From positions 5,523 to 69,522 of the forward strand of contig JBGAUK010000008.1 of NCBI GenBank assembly GCA_044228695.1: 64,000 nucleotides of DNA. Direction: 5' to 3'. This document shows, piece by piece, positions 28,554 through 35,445 of the stretch (its first letter is position 1; each line of letters opens with the position of its first letter). A model generated the notes under the pieces. It ran no database searches and was not told the DNA's origin. It saw only the letters and a program-made list of their open reading frames with translations. The translations under genes were made by a program, and so were the position numbers. The DNA is from M0108 sp044228695. Its GTDB lineage: Bacteria; Pseudomonadota; Gammaproteobacteria; Chromatiales; Chromatiaceae.

Positions 28554-29434
28554 ATCGCAAGGGCATCATCCTGGCCGGGGGCTCTGGCACCCGGCTCTAT
28601 CCACTGACGCATACCATCAGCAAGCAACTGCTGCCGGTTTACGACAAGCCCATGATCTACTACCCCCTCGCCACCCTCATGCTGGCGGGGATTCGGGAGA
28701 TCCTGGTCATCACCACCCCCCGGGATGCTGACGCCTTCCAGGATCTGCTTGGCGACGGTGGCCAGTGGGGTATTGCCCTCCAGTACGCCGTCCAGCCCGA
28801 GCCCGGCGGCCTGGCCCAGGCCTTTATCATCGGCGCCGATTTCGTCGCCGGTGATCCGAGCTGCCTCATCCTGGGCGACAACATCTTCTACGGCCATGGC
28901 CTGGTCCAGCAGATGCGCGCCGCCAATCTTCGCGAACGCGGGGCCTCGGTCTTCGGCTACTGGGTCAAGGACCCCGAGCGTTATGGCGTCGCGGAGCTCG
29001 ACTCCCTCGGGCGTGTCCTCGGCCTGGAAGAAAAGCCGGCCAAGCCCAAGTCCAACTACGCTGTCACCGGGCTCTACTTTTATGACGAGCAGGTGTGCGA
29101 CCTGGTGGCTAATCTCAAGCCCTCCCCCCGTGGCGAACTGGAGATAACGGACCTCAACAATCTCTACCTGGCCCGGAGCGAGCTCTTCCTGGAACGTCTG
29201 GGCCGGGGTACCGCCTGGCTTGACACCGGCACCCACCAGTCCCTGATGGAGGCCAGCAACTTCATCGAGACCATCGAGCAGCGCCAGGGCCTCAAGATCT
29301 GCTGCCCCGAGGAGGTTGCCTGGCAGAGACGCTGGATCGACGCCGACCAGTTGCGCGCCATCGCCGCGCCCCTGGCCAAGAGCGGCTATGGCGAATATCT
29401 GTTGGGGCTGCTGGAGCGCTCCGCCGAGCCATGA
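28550..29434 (+). CDS. rfbA: Glucose-1-phosphate thymidylyltransferase
   Basis: First step of dTDP-L-rhamnose synthesis: joins glucose-1-phosphate and dTTP to give dTDP-glucose. It has 294 residues, the normal length. The nucleotide-binding loop is LAGGSGTRLYPLTHTISKQL; LGDNIFYGHGL carries a metal-binding aspartate and EEKPAKPKSNYAVTGLYFY is a conserved sugar-binding region. It overlaps its neighbours by ATGA at both ends. Confidence 0.97.
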   Translation: MNRKGIILAGGSGTRLYPLTHTISKQLLPVYDKPMIYYPLATLMLAGIREILVITTPRDADAFQDLLGDGGQWGIALQYAVQPEPGGLAQAFIIGADFVAGDPSCLILGDNIFYGHGLVQQMRAANLRERGASVFGYWVKDPERYGVAELDSLGRVLGLEEKPAKPKSNYAVTGLYFYDEQVCDLVANLKPSPRGELEITDLNNLYLARSELFLERLGRGTAWLDTGTHQSLMEASNFIETIEQRQGLKICCPEEVAWQRRWIDADQLRAIAAPLAKSGYGEYLLGLLERSAEP

Positions 29435-29994
29435 AGATCATCGAGACCGAGATCCCCGGCGTCCTGGTCATCGAACCCCGGGTCTTTGGCGACGAACGGG
29501 GCTATTTCCTGGAGAGTTGGCAACAGGAACGCTACGCCGCCGCTGGCATCCCTCCGGGTCTGGTGCAGGATAATCAGGCCTATTCCCGCCATGGCGTCCT
29601 GCGCGGCCTGCACATCCAGCATCCCCATCCCCAGGGCAAGCTGGTGCAGGTGCTGAGGGGCGAGGTCTTCGACGTGGCCGTGGACGCCCGCCCCGGCTCG
29701 CCCTGGTTCGGGCGCTGGGTCGGCGCCCTGCTCTCCGGCGAGAACCACCGCCAGTTCTGGGTCCCCGCTGGCTTTGCCCATGGCTACTATGTCACCGGCG
29801 CGGACGCCCTCTTCAGCTATAAGTGCAGCGACTATTATCACCCCGAGAATGAGCTGTCGGTGGCCTGGAACGACCCCGCCATCGGCATCGACTGGCCCCT
29901 GCGGGGTGATCCTATCCTCTCCGCCAAGGATCTGGCGGCTACTCCGCTCGCCGCCGTCCCGACCGAGCGCCTGCCGGCCTATGCCGGCCCCTGA
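29431..29994 (+). CDS. rfbC: dTDP-4-dehydrorhamnose 3,5-epimerase
   Basis: Third step of dTDP-L-rhamnose synthesis: epimerises the 4-keto sugar at C3 and C5. It has 187 residues. The cupin fold elements are visible: the catalytic histidine in VLRGLHIQHP, VFDVAVDARPGSPWFG, FWVPAGFAHGYYV and the conserved tyrosine region YKCSDYYHPENE. Its start overlaps the rfbA stop. Confidence 0.97.
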   Translation: MKIIETEIPGVLVIEPRVFGDERGYFLESWQQERYAAAGIPPGLVQDNQAYSRHGVLRGLHIQHPHPQGKLVQVLRGEVFDVAVDARPGSPWFGRWVGALLSGENHRQFWVPAGFAHGYYVTGADALFSYKCSDYYHPENELSVAWNDPAIGIDWPLRGDPILSAKDLAATPLAAVPTERLPAYAGP

Positions 29995-30019
29995 TTTGGA
30001 CTCCGGATTGAATCCCTTG

Positions 30020-30910
30020 ATGAAAAAGCGACCCGAAATCCTGCTGATTGGCGCCGACGGTCAGGTCGGTTGGGAATTGCAACGCACCCTGGCGCCCCTG
30101 GGCAATCTGACCCGCGCCACCCTCGATGGTCGTTGGGAGCGGGCCCTGGACCTGGCCAAAGCCGAGTCCATCGCCTGGGTCCTGCGCGAGACCCGGCCCG
30201 ATATCGTCATCAACGCCGCCGCCTACACGGCGGTGGACAAGGCCGAGACCGAACAGGACCTGGCGCAACGCATCAATGGCGATGCCCCCGGCCTGCTGGG
30301 GCGCCTGCTCGCCGAGCGTCGTGTGCCCGTCCTCCATTACTCCACGGATTTTGTCTTCTCCGGTCAGGCCGAGCGCCCCTACCAGGAGGATGATGAACCC
30401 GGCCCCCTCAATGTCTATGGCGCCACCAAACTCGATGGCGAAAACCGGCTGCTCGACTCTGGCGCCCCGGCCCTGATTCTGCGCACCAGTTGGGTCTATG
30501 GCCGCTACGGTCAGAATTTTCTCCTCACCATGCAGCGCCTGTTGCGGGAGCGGGAGGAGCTCCAGGTGGTGGATGATCAGATCGGCGCCCCCACCTGGAG
30601 CCGCTTGCTGGCCGAGGTCAGTGCCCAACTCCTCTACCGCGTCCTGAGCGGAGACATCGATCTGGAGCGTCAGTCCGGCCTCTACCAGGTCACGGGTGGC
30701 GGCCAGACGAGCTGGTGGGGCTTTGCCAAGGCGATCCAGCAGGCCAGCGGCGCCCGCTGCCGCCTGCTGCCGATCCTCTCGCGCGATTATCCCTCCCCCG
30801 CCAAGCGGCCGACCTACTCCGTCCTCGATAACGGTAAGCTCCTGGATACCTTCGGGCTGGCCCTCCCGCACTGGGAGACCTCCCTGACCATGTGTCTGGC
30901 GGAGACTTGA
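30020..30910 (+). CDS. rfbD: dTDP-4-dehydrorhamnose reductase
   Basis: Last step of dTDP-L-rhamnose synthesis: NAD(P)H reduction of the 4-keto group. It has 296 residues from the ATG at 30020 (MKKRPEILLIGADGQVGWEL), which places the nucleotide-binding GADGQVG at the N-terminus as expected; earlier in-frame starts lie inside rfbC. The catalytic tyrosine-lysine pair is in YGATKLDGE, and STDFVFSG is also typical. The product is likely used for lipopolysaccharide or other surface glycans. Confidence 0.96.
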   Translation: MKKRPEILLIGADGQVGWELQRTLAPLGNLTRATLDGRWERALDLAKAESIAWVLRETRPDIVINAAAYTAVDKAETEQDLAQRINGDAPGLLGRLLAERRVPVLHYSTDFVFSGQAERPYQEDDEPGPLNVYGATKLDGENRLLDSGAPALILRTSWVYGRYGQNFLLTMQRLLREREELQVVDDQIGAPTWSRLLAEVSAQLLYRVLSGDIDLERQSGLYQVTGGGQTSWWGFAKAIQQASGARCRLLPILSRDYPSPAKRPTYSVLDNGKLLDTFGLALPHWETSLTMCLAET

Positions 30911-30993
30911 GGAGGTCGGCGAAGGCAGGCCCGATCAGGCCTACCTGCCCTTGCCCTGCCGGTATGGGTGCGGAGCTGGCTTGGGGTCTGGTC

Positions 30994-31022
30994 TTGACCC
31001 CCCCGAAGACCACATCCATACT
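30994..31022 (+). promoter_or_regulatory. Probable sigma-70 promoter of the exported-protein gene
   Basis: TTGACC, 17 bases, CATACT, about 75 bases before the ATG at 31098. The -35 overlaps an inverted repeat GGGGTC-n7-GACCCC (30983-31001), which may be an operator or a dispersed palindrome. It lies in the 187-base gap after rfbD. Confidence 0.45.
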
Positions 31023-31097
31023 CAAAACTCTTCGAGTGCCTTAGGTGCTCCCTAACCTAATCCCCCTAAATCCATGTCAACTACCAGAGGTAAAACC

Positions 31098-32111
31098 ATG
31101 AAAAGAATGCTCCTGGCAGCCCTGTGTTCGGCCGCGACCCTGCCCGCCCTCGCCCAAGATGCCAAGGTGGACATCTCGTTGCAGGCCGCTATGCCCTCCA
31201 TTCGCGACCCCTCCCGGAACGATACCTTCAAGTTCACACTGACGGACGCCAAGATCGTCACCAGCCTTGAATTGGAATGCCAGGCGGGCCGCACCCAAGC
31301 CCTGGTGTTGCGCACCAATGAGCAATGCAGCGTTAAAGGCACGGGTGCCATCCTCAATCCCTCGAACCCTGGCCAGCGGATGCCTCGCGCTCAGTACGCG
31401 GGTGGCTTCACGGTCAAGGAGAATGGCCAGGTCGAAGGCAATACCCTTAGCGTGAACTACCTGGCGGTGGGCAAGGTCCCTGCCTCCTCGGAATCCTTCG
31501 GCGGCGGCATGACCCTGAAGCCGGAAAACCCCTCCCCGGGGGCGGCGGAGCTGCAGGCCACCATCCTGAAGAAGCTGAGGGGTGAAAAGGCGGCGGGCTC
31601 TGTCATCGACGAACGGGTAGACACCGTCCAGCTCTCCAACTTTTTTATCCCCTCGGCGGGGCTGCCCTCGGAGAAGGGCTGTGCCTGGAACGGGGACATG
31701 ATCTTTTCCTACCAGACGAACTCCTGGTTCATCAATGTCACCGCCAAGTGCGGCGAGAAGAACTATGCCCTCAAGGGCAACATGCCCTGGACCGACACCC
31801 CGGGCGCGACCAACCAGACCCAGTATGACCTGACCCTGACCCTGCCGAGCGCGGCCATCGGTTCGGACGATGCCCTCTTCGCCAACCCCGATGGGGATAG
31901 CGATCTCTTCGCCACGGTCGATGGCATGACCGGCACCATCATCATGAAGGAATCGGGCCATGTGAAGACCAAGGTGGATGGCGTCGATGACGAGGTGGCG
32001 ACGCAGATCGAGGGCAGTGGCGCCCTGAAGGGGACCAATGTCTCCCTGGAGGCGGTGCGCTCCTTCACCCTGCTGATCGGTATCCTGTCGCGGACCTTCT
32101 TCGGGGCCTGA
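31098..32111 (+). CDS. Unknown secreted protein
   Basis: A 337-residue protein with a classical signal peptide: MKRMLLAALCSAATLPALAQ, probably cleaved after ALA-Q or AQ. The ATG at 31098 follows AGAGGT at a good distance. The mature part is polar and beta-rich, with four cysteines (near LECQAG, EQCSV, KGCAW, AKCGE) that may form two disulfide bonds in the periplasm. No known family was recognised. It seems to be a single-gene unit with its own promoter. Confidence 0.8.
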   Translation: MKRMLLAALCSAATLPALAQDAKVDISLQAAMPSIRDPSRNDTFKFTLTDAKIVTSLELECQAGRTQALVLRTNEQCSVKGTGAILNPSNPGQRMPRAQYAGGFTVKENGQVEGNTLSVNYLAVGKVPASSESFGGGMTLKPENPSPGAAELQATILKKLRGEKAAGSVIDERVDTVQLSNFFIPSAGLPSEKGCAWNGDMIFSYQTNSWFINVTAKCGEKNYALKGNMPWTDTPGATNQTQYDLTLTLPSAAIGSDDALFANPDGDSDLFATVDGMTGTIIMKESGHVKTKVDGVDDEVATQIEGSGALKGTNVSLEAVRSFTLLIGILSRTFFGA

Positions 32112-32258
32112 TAGTCCCCTGCCCGCACCAGGGCCGGGCAGGGCCAGACCCTGGTGGTCCATTTCCCGGTCAGCCGCGCCGCGGGCGCGGTGGCCAGGCC
32201 TGAGAGGGGCCCGTTATAATTTCGCGCCTTAACCGAGCGCCTTCCCACCGGATGTTTC

Positions 32259-33839
32259 ATGGCCCAGCTCCACGAGCAACTCGCTAAACGGCGAACCTTC
32301 GCCATTATTTCCCACCCCGATGCCGGCAAGACCACCCTGACCGAAAAGCTGCTGCTGTTCGGCGGGGCCATCCAGATGGCCGGTACCGTCAAGGGCCGCA
32401 AGGCCGCGCGGCACGCCACCTCCGACTGGATGGAACTGGAAAAGCAACGGGGCATCTCGGTCACCTCCTCGGTGATGCAGTTCCCCTATGGCGATGCCAT
32501 CGTCAACTTGCTCGACACCCCGGGTCACGAGGACTTCTCGGAGGACACCTACCGGACCCTGACGGCGGTAGACTCCGCCCTTATGGTGATCGATGTGGCC
32601 AAGGGGGTGGAAGAGCGCACCATTAAGCTCATGGATGTGTGTCGCCTGCGCGCCACGCCCATCCTCACCTTTGTCAACAAGCTGGATCGGGAAGGGCGTA
32701 ACCCCATCGAGGTCTTGGATGAGATCGAGCAGGTGCTCAAGGTCCGCTGCGCCCCCGTCACCTGGCCCATTGGCATTGGCAAGCGTTTCAAGGGCGTTTA
32801 CGACCTGCGTAATGGCAAAACGCATCTCTTCAGCGCCCAGCATGGTGGCCGTATCCGCAGCGGCGAGGTGATAGACGGTCTGGACAATCCCCGCCTGGAT
32901 GAGTTGTTGGGGGAGCAGGCGGTGGAACTGCGGGAGGAGATGGAGTTGGTGGCCGGCGCCAGCCACGCGCTGAACCTGGACGATTACCTGGCGGGGGAGC
33001 AGACGCCGGTCTTCTTTGGTTCCGCCATCAATAACTTCGGCGTCGAGGAATTGCTAAGGGCCTTTGTCGATTACGCCCCGCCGCCCCGGCCGCGCGCGAC
33101 CCTGCAGCGCGAGGTCCGCCCGACGGAGGAGGGCTTCACGGGCTTCGTCTTCAAGATCCAGGCGAACATGGACCCTGGCCATCGGGATCGCATCGCCTTC
33201 CTGCGTGTCTGTTCCGGCAGCTATCGCAAGGGCATGAAGATGCGGCATGTCCGCATCGGCAAGACCATCCAGGTCGCTAACGCCATCACCTTTCAGGCCG
33301 ACGAGCGGCACCTGGTGGAGGAGGCTTGGCCCGGCGACATCATCGGCCTGCACAACCATGGCACCATCCAGATTGGCGATACCTTCACCGAGGGTGAGGA
33401 GCTGAAGTACCTGGGCATCCCCTTCTTCGCCCCAGAACTCTTCCGGCGCGTGGTGCTTAAAGACCCGCTGAAGATGAAGGCCCTGCAAAAAGGGGTGGTC
33501 CAACTCTCGGAGGAGGGCGCGACCCAGGTCTTTCGTCCCCTCAAGAACAACGATCTCATCCTCGGCGCTGTCGGCAATCTCCAGTTCGACGTCGCCGCCT
33601 ACCGGCTCAAGGACGAATATAGTGTCGAGGCCGTGGTCGAGCCCGTGAGCGTCCATACGGCGCGCTGGGTGGTCTGCCCGGATGACAAGATGCGGGAACG
33701 CTTCCAGGACAAGGCCTACGAGAACCTGGCCCTGGATGGTGATAACCAACTGGTTTATCTGGCCCCCACTCGCGTCAACCTGAGCCTGATTCAGGAACGC
33801 TGGCCGGATATCCGTTTTCTGGCGACCCGCGAACTCTAA
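32259..33839 (+). CDS. prfC: Peptide chain release factor 3
   Basis: GTPase that removes RF1/RF2 from the ribosome after termination. It has 526 residues, as in E. coli. GTPase motifs are visible: G1 SHPDAGKTTLTEKLLL, G3 DTPGHEDF, G4 NKLDREGRNP, and the RF3-type insertion GTVKGRKAARHATSDWME. It follows the unknown secreted protein after a 147-base gap. Confidence 0.97.
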   Translation: MAQLHEQLAKRRTFAIISHPDAGKTTLTEKLLLFGGAIQMAGTVKGRKAARHATSDWMELEKQRGISVTSSVMQFPYGDAIVNLLDTPGHEDFSEDTYRTLTAVDSALMVIDVAKGVEERTIKLMDVCRLRATPILTFVNKLDREGRNPIEVLDEIEQVLKVRCAPVTWPIGIGKRFKGVYDLRNGKTHLFSAQHGGRIRSGEVIDGLDNPRLDELLGEQAVELREEMELVAGASHALNLDDYLAGEQTPVFFGSAINNFGVEELLRAFVDYAPPPRPRATLQREVRPTEEGFTGFVFKIQANMDPGHRDRIAFLRVCSGSYRKGMKMRHVRIGKTIQVANAITFQADERHLVEEAWPGDIIGLHNHGTIQIGDTFTEGEELKYLGIPFFAPELFRRVVLKDPLKMKALQKGVVQLSEEGATQVFRPLKNNDLILGAVGNLQFDVAAYRLKDEYSVEAVVEPVSVHTARWVVCPDDKMRERFQDKAYENLALDGDNQLVYLAPTRVNLSLIQERWPDIRFLATREL

Positions 33840-33886
33840 CCGCGGCGTCTTGTTGCGATGATGCCCCTGAACGAGGATAAGGAAGG

Positions 33887-34129
33887 ATGGAAACTGAAGC
33901 CGTGGCGCAACTCATTCGTGCCGGTCTGCCGGATGCCCAGGTCCAGGTTAGCGGAGACGGCAGTCATTTCGAGGCCCTGGTGGTCAGCGCGGCCTTTCTC
34001 GGCAAGGGCCCGCTGGAAAGGCAGCGCCTGGTCATGGCCACGGTACGGCCACAGCTAGAAAGCGGCGAACTCCACGCCCTTTCGATCAAGGCCCAAATCC
34101 CGGGCCCGGAGAATAACCCGGGCAGATAA
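33887..34129 (+). CDS. BolA family protein (IbaG-like)
   Basis: An 80-residue BolA-like protein. The signature region is VSGDGSHFEALVVSAAFLGK, followed by RQRLVMATVRPQL and HALSIKAQIP, which match the short IbaG/YrbA branch rather than BolA itself. Such proteins partner monothiol glutaredoxins in iron-sulfur or acid-stress biology; no glutaredoxin is in this window. An AAGGA sequence precedes the ATG. Confidence 0.9.
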   Translation: METEAVAQLIRAGLPDAQVQVSGDGSHFEALVVSAAFLGKGPLERQRLVMATVRPQLESGELHALSIKAQIPGPENNPGR

Positions 34130-34225
34130 GACCCCCGGGGCGCTTGTTGCCCGCCGGCTGGCAATCTGGCCTCGGAGAGCCATACTTTCGATTGAAGGTA
34201 AGCAATAACCAACAGGAGGCCAGCC

Positions 34226-34465
34226 ATGTTCCTGAAACACAAAGCCAGCGGCAAGCTCGTCGAGGTGCTGGGTCTGCGTGATCTCTTCAACCCCATCCAC
34301 GAGTTACTCATTGGCCGTTATAACGCCGGCGAGGAATTGCAGGATCCCGAGCAATTCCGCAAGGCCGATCTGGTGTTCTGCTCGGGTGAAGCCCTACCCA
34401 GGTGCTGGACCGACGTCCACTATCGCGATGACGAGGCCTTTCACCACTACCGGCTTGCACCCTGA
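34226..34465 (+). CDS. Small conserved-looking hypothetical protein
   Basis: A 79-residue soluble protein beginning MFLKHKASGKLVEVLGLRD, preceded by AGGAGG seven bases before the ATG, so it is very probably translated. It has an acidic middle and an aromatic, histidine-rich end (CWTDVHYRDDEAFHHYRL). No domain is recognised. It stands between the BolA gene and a tRNA gene. Confidence 0.7.
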   Translation: MFLKHKASGKLVEVLGLRDLFNPIHELLIGRYNAGEELQDPEQFRKADLVFCSGEALPRCWTDVHYRDDEAFHHYRLAP

Positions 34466-34627
34466 GCCGTGAGACAAGCTGCTGCCGCGCTCCGTCCCAC
34501 CCCCCAGCGAAATCGCCGTATTTCCCGGGTAAGGGTGGCGCAACGGGGCGCTGTTTGTGGTGGACAGGCGTGAAAAATACCGATTTGACGGCCCCATGAC
34601 CTGTCCCTAAAATGGACCCTTCTGTTC

Positions 34628-34702
34628 GGGCGATTAGCTCAGCGGGAGAGCACTCCCTTCACACGGGAGGGGTCACTGGTTCGATCCCAGTATCGCCCAC
34701 CA
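34628..34702 (+). tRNA. tRNA-Val (CAC)
   Basis: A complete cloverleaf: acceptor GGGCGAT pairs with ATCGCCC, followed by an encoded ACCA end (34699-34702). The anticodon arm is CTCCC-TTCACAC-GGGAG, with anticodon CAC that reads the valine codon GTG. The T arm has GGTTCGATCCC-type sequence (TGGTTCGATCCCAG). Confidence 0.95.
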
Positions 34703-34993
34703 AATTCCCAATATAAATCAAGAAATTGGCTAAGATTCGCCGGGGCTGCCAGGCCTCGAAAGCCTTACGTGATGTCCAGGTGTGATAACTAGGTACCGGT
34801 AGCGCGCCGCGCCCCACTTGAACTTCCTTGTTTCTGCCCCCCCCCGCCACGCTTCGGGTTCTATTCACCATGCTCCTGGCACCCTGGGGCTCGTTCTCCT
34901 CTTTACCACCTTCCCGCCCTGGGTCAGTTGCGATGCCGCTGGCTCGCCATGCCCAGATCCGGGTCTCAAAGTCATTCACGCCAGTCCGGCGCG
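34703..34993. other. Intergenic region after tRNA-Val
   Basis: No supported gene. A minus-strand reading frame across here and the tRNA encodes the peptide GDTGIEPVTPPV, a well-known false protein made by translating tRNA sequence, so it is not annotated. A C-run (34835-34850) is present. Nothing regulatory is recognised. Confidence 0.4.
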
Positions 34994-35030
34994 CAAAAAA
35001 AGAGCCCCGCAAGCGGGGCTTTTATGACAG
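34994..35030 (-). terminator. Strong intrinsic terminator, bidirectional form
   Basis: Stem AGCCCCG - CAAG - CGGGGCT (35003-35020). On the minus strand it is followed by a T-run (the AAAAAAA tract at 34994-35001), and on the plus strand by TTTT. It lies 17 bases past the stop of the 49-residue peptide on the minus strand, so it most likely ends that transcript. Confidence 0.85.
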
Positions 35031-35046
35031 GGTTGGACTTGATCTG

Positions 35047-35196
35047 TCAGCTTCCAAAGACCGAATCCTGGGTCTTAGCCGTTTGCACCGAAACCACGGA
35101 GGCCTGGGACTGGTTAAGGGAACTCTCTTCAGAGACCACGACGCCGGTTGAGACACCACCGATGACCAGAGCGATTGCAGCGATAACACCTAACAT
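35047..35196 (-). CDS. 49-residue peptide with N-terminal membrane segment
   Basis: A small gene with all the parts of a real unit. The ATG at 35196 is preceded by AGGAG at proper spacing, a promoter lies 40 bases further up, and a terminator lies 17 bases past the stop. The peptide starts MLGVIAAIALVIGGVSTGVV, a single hydrophobic segment of about 20 residues, then a polar tail rich in Ser, Gln and Val with no Cys or His. Membrane or exported localisation is likely; function is unknown. A longer in-frame start at 35388 has no ribosome binding site and is rejected. It lies downstream of bphP at the edge of the photosynthesis cluster. Confidence 0.7.
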   Translation of the reverse strand: MLGVIAAIALVIGGVSTGVVVSEESSLNQSQASVVSVQTAKTQDSVFGS

Positions 35197-35234
35197 TTTT
35201 GTTCTCCTAAAGGGGAGTGGGGTTGGATTGAGAG

Positions 35235-35256
35235 TTAGTATATCAGTGGATACTAA
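35235..35256 (-). promoter_or_regulatory. Inverted-repeat operator candidate
   Basis: Perfect 7-base inverted repeat TTAGTAT-n8-ATACTAA placed across the -10 element and spacer of the promoter of the 49-residue peptide. Such a position would let a dimeric repressor block RNA polymerase. It does not match the PpsR motif TGT-n12-ACA. Confidence 0.5.
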
Positions 35257-35264
35257 TATAACAA
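35237..35264 (-). promoter_or_regulatory. Sigma-70 promoter of the 49-residue peptide gene
   Basis: On the minus strand: TTGTTA, 16 bases, TATACT, giving a predicted transcript start about 34 bases before the ATG. The region is markedly AT-rich compared with its GC-rich surroundings. Confidence 0.65.
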
Positions 35265-35445
35265 GACCCAAGATGTTACGCTTTGTTACCGCACTGTTAA
35301 GAATACCGGGCTCAGAGGGCCTCTTCCCAGATGGGCGAGAGGCGCATGGTGTTAGTGGTCTGTCCGGCCAGGGAGTAGGGCGCGTCACCAGCCGGATGGG
35401 CTGTTGGCCGATCAGGCTAAGACCATAAGCTCTCTTTGGTAGCCG

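Noticed and set aside
34659..35012. Minus-strand ORF of 117 codons ending GDTGIEPVTPPV
   Set aside because: This peptide comes from translating a tRNA gene in antisense, a well-known annotation artefact; the tRNA-Val explains it.
35047..35388. Longer 113-codon version of the small minus-strand peptide
   Set aside because: The upstream start has no ribosome binding site and lies before the promoter; the 49-codon version fits promoter, AGGAG and terminator.
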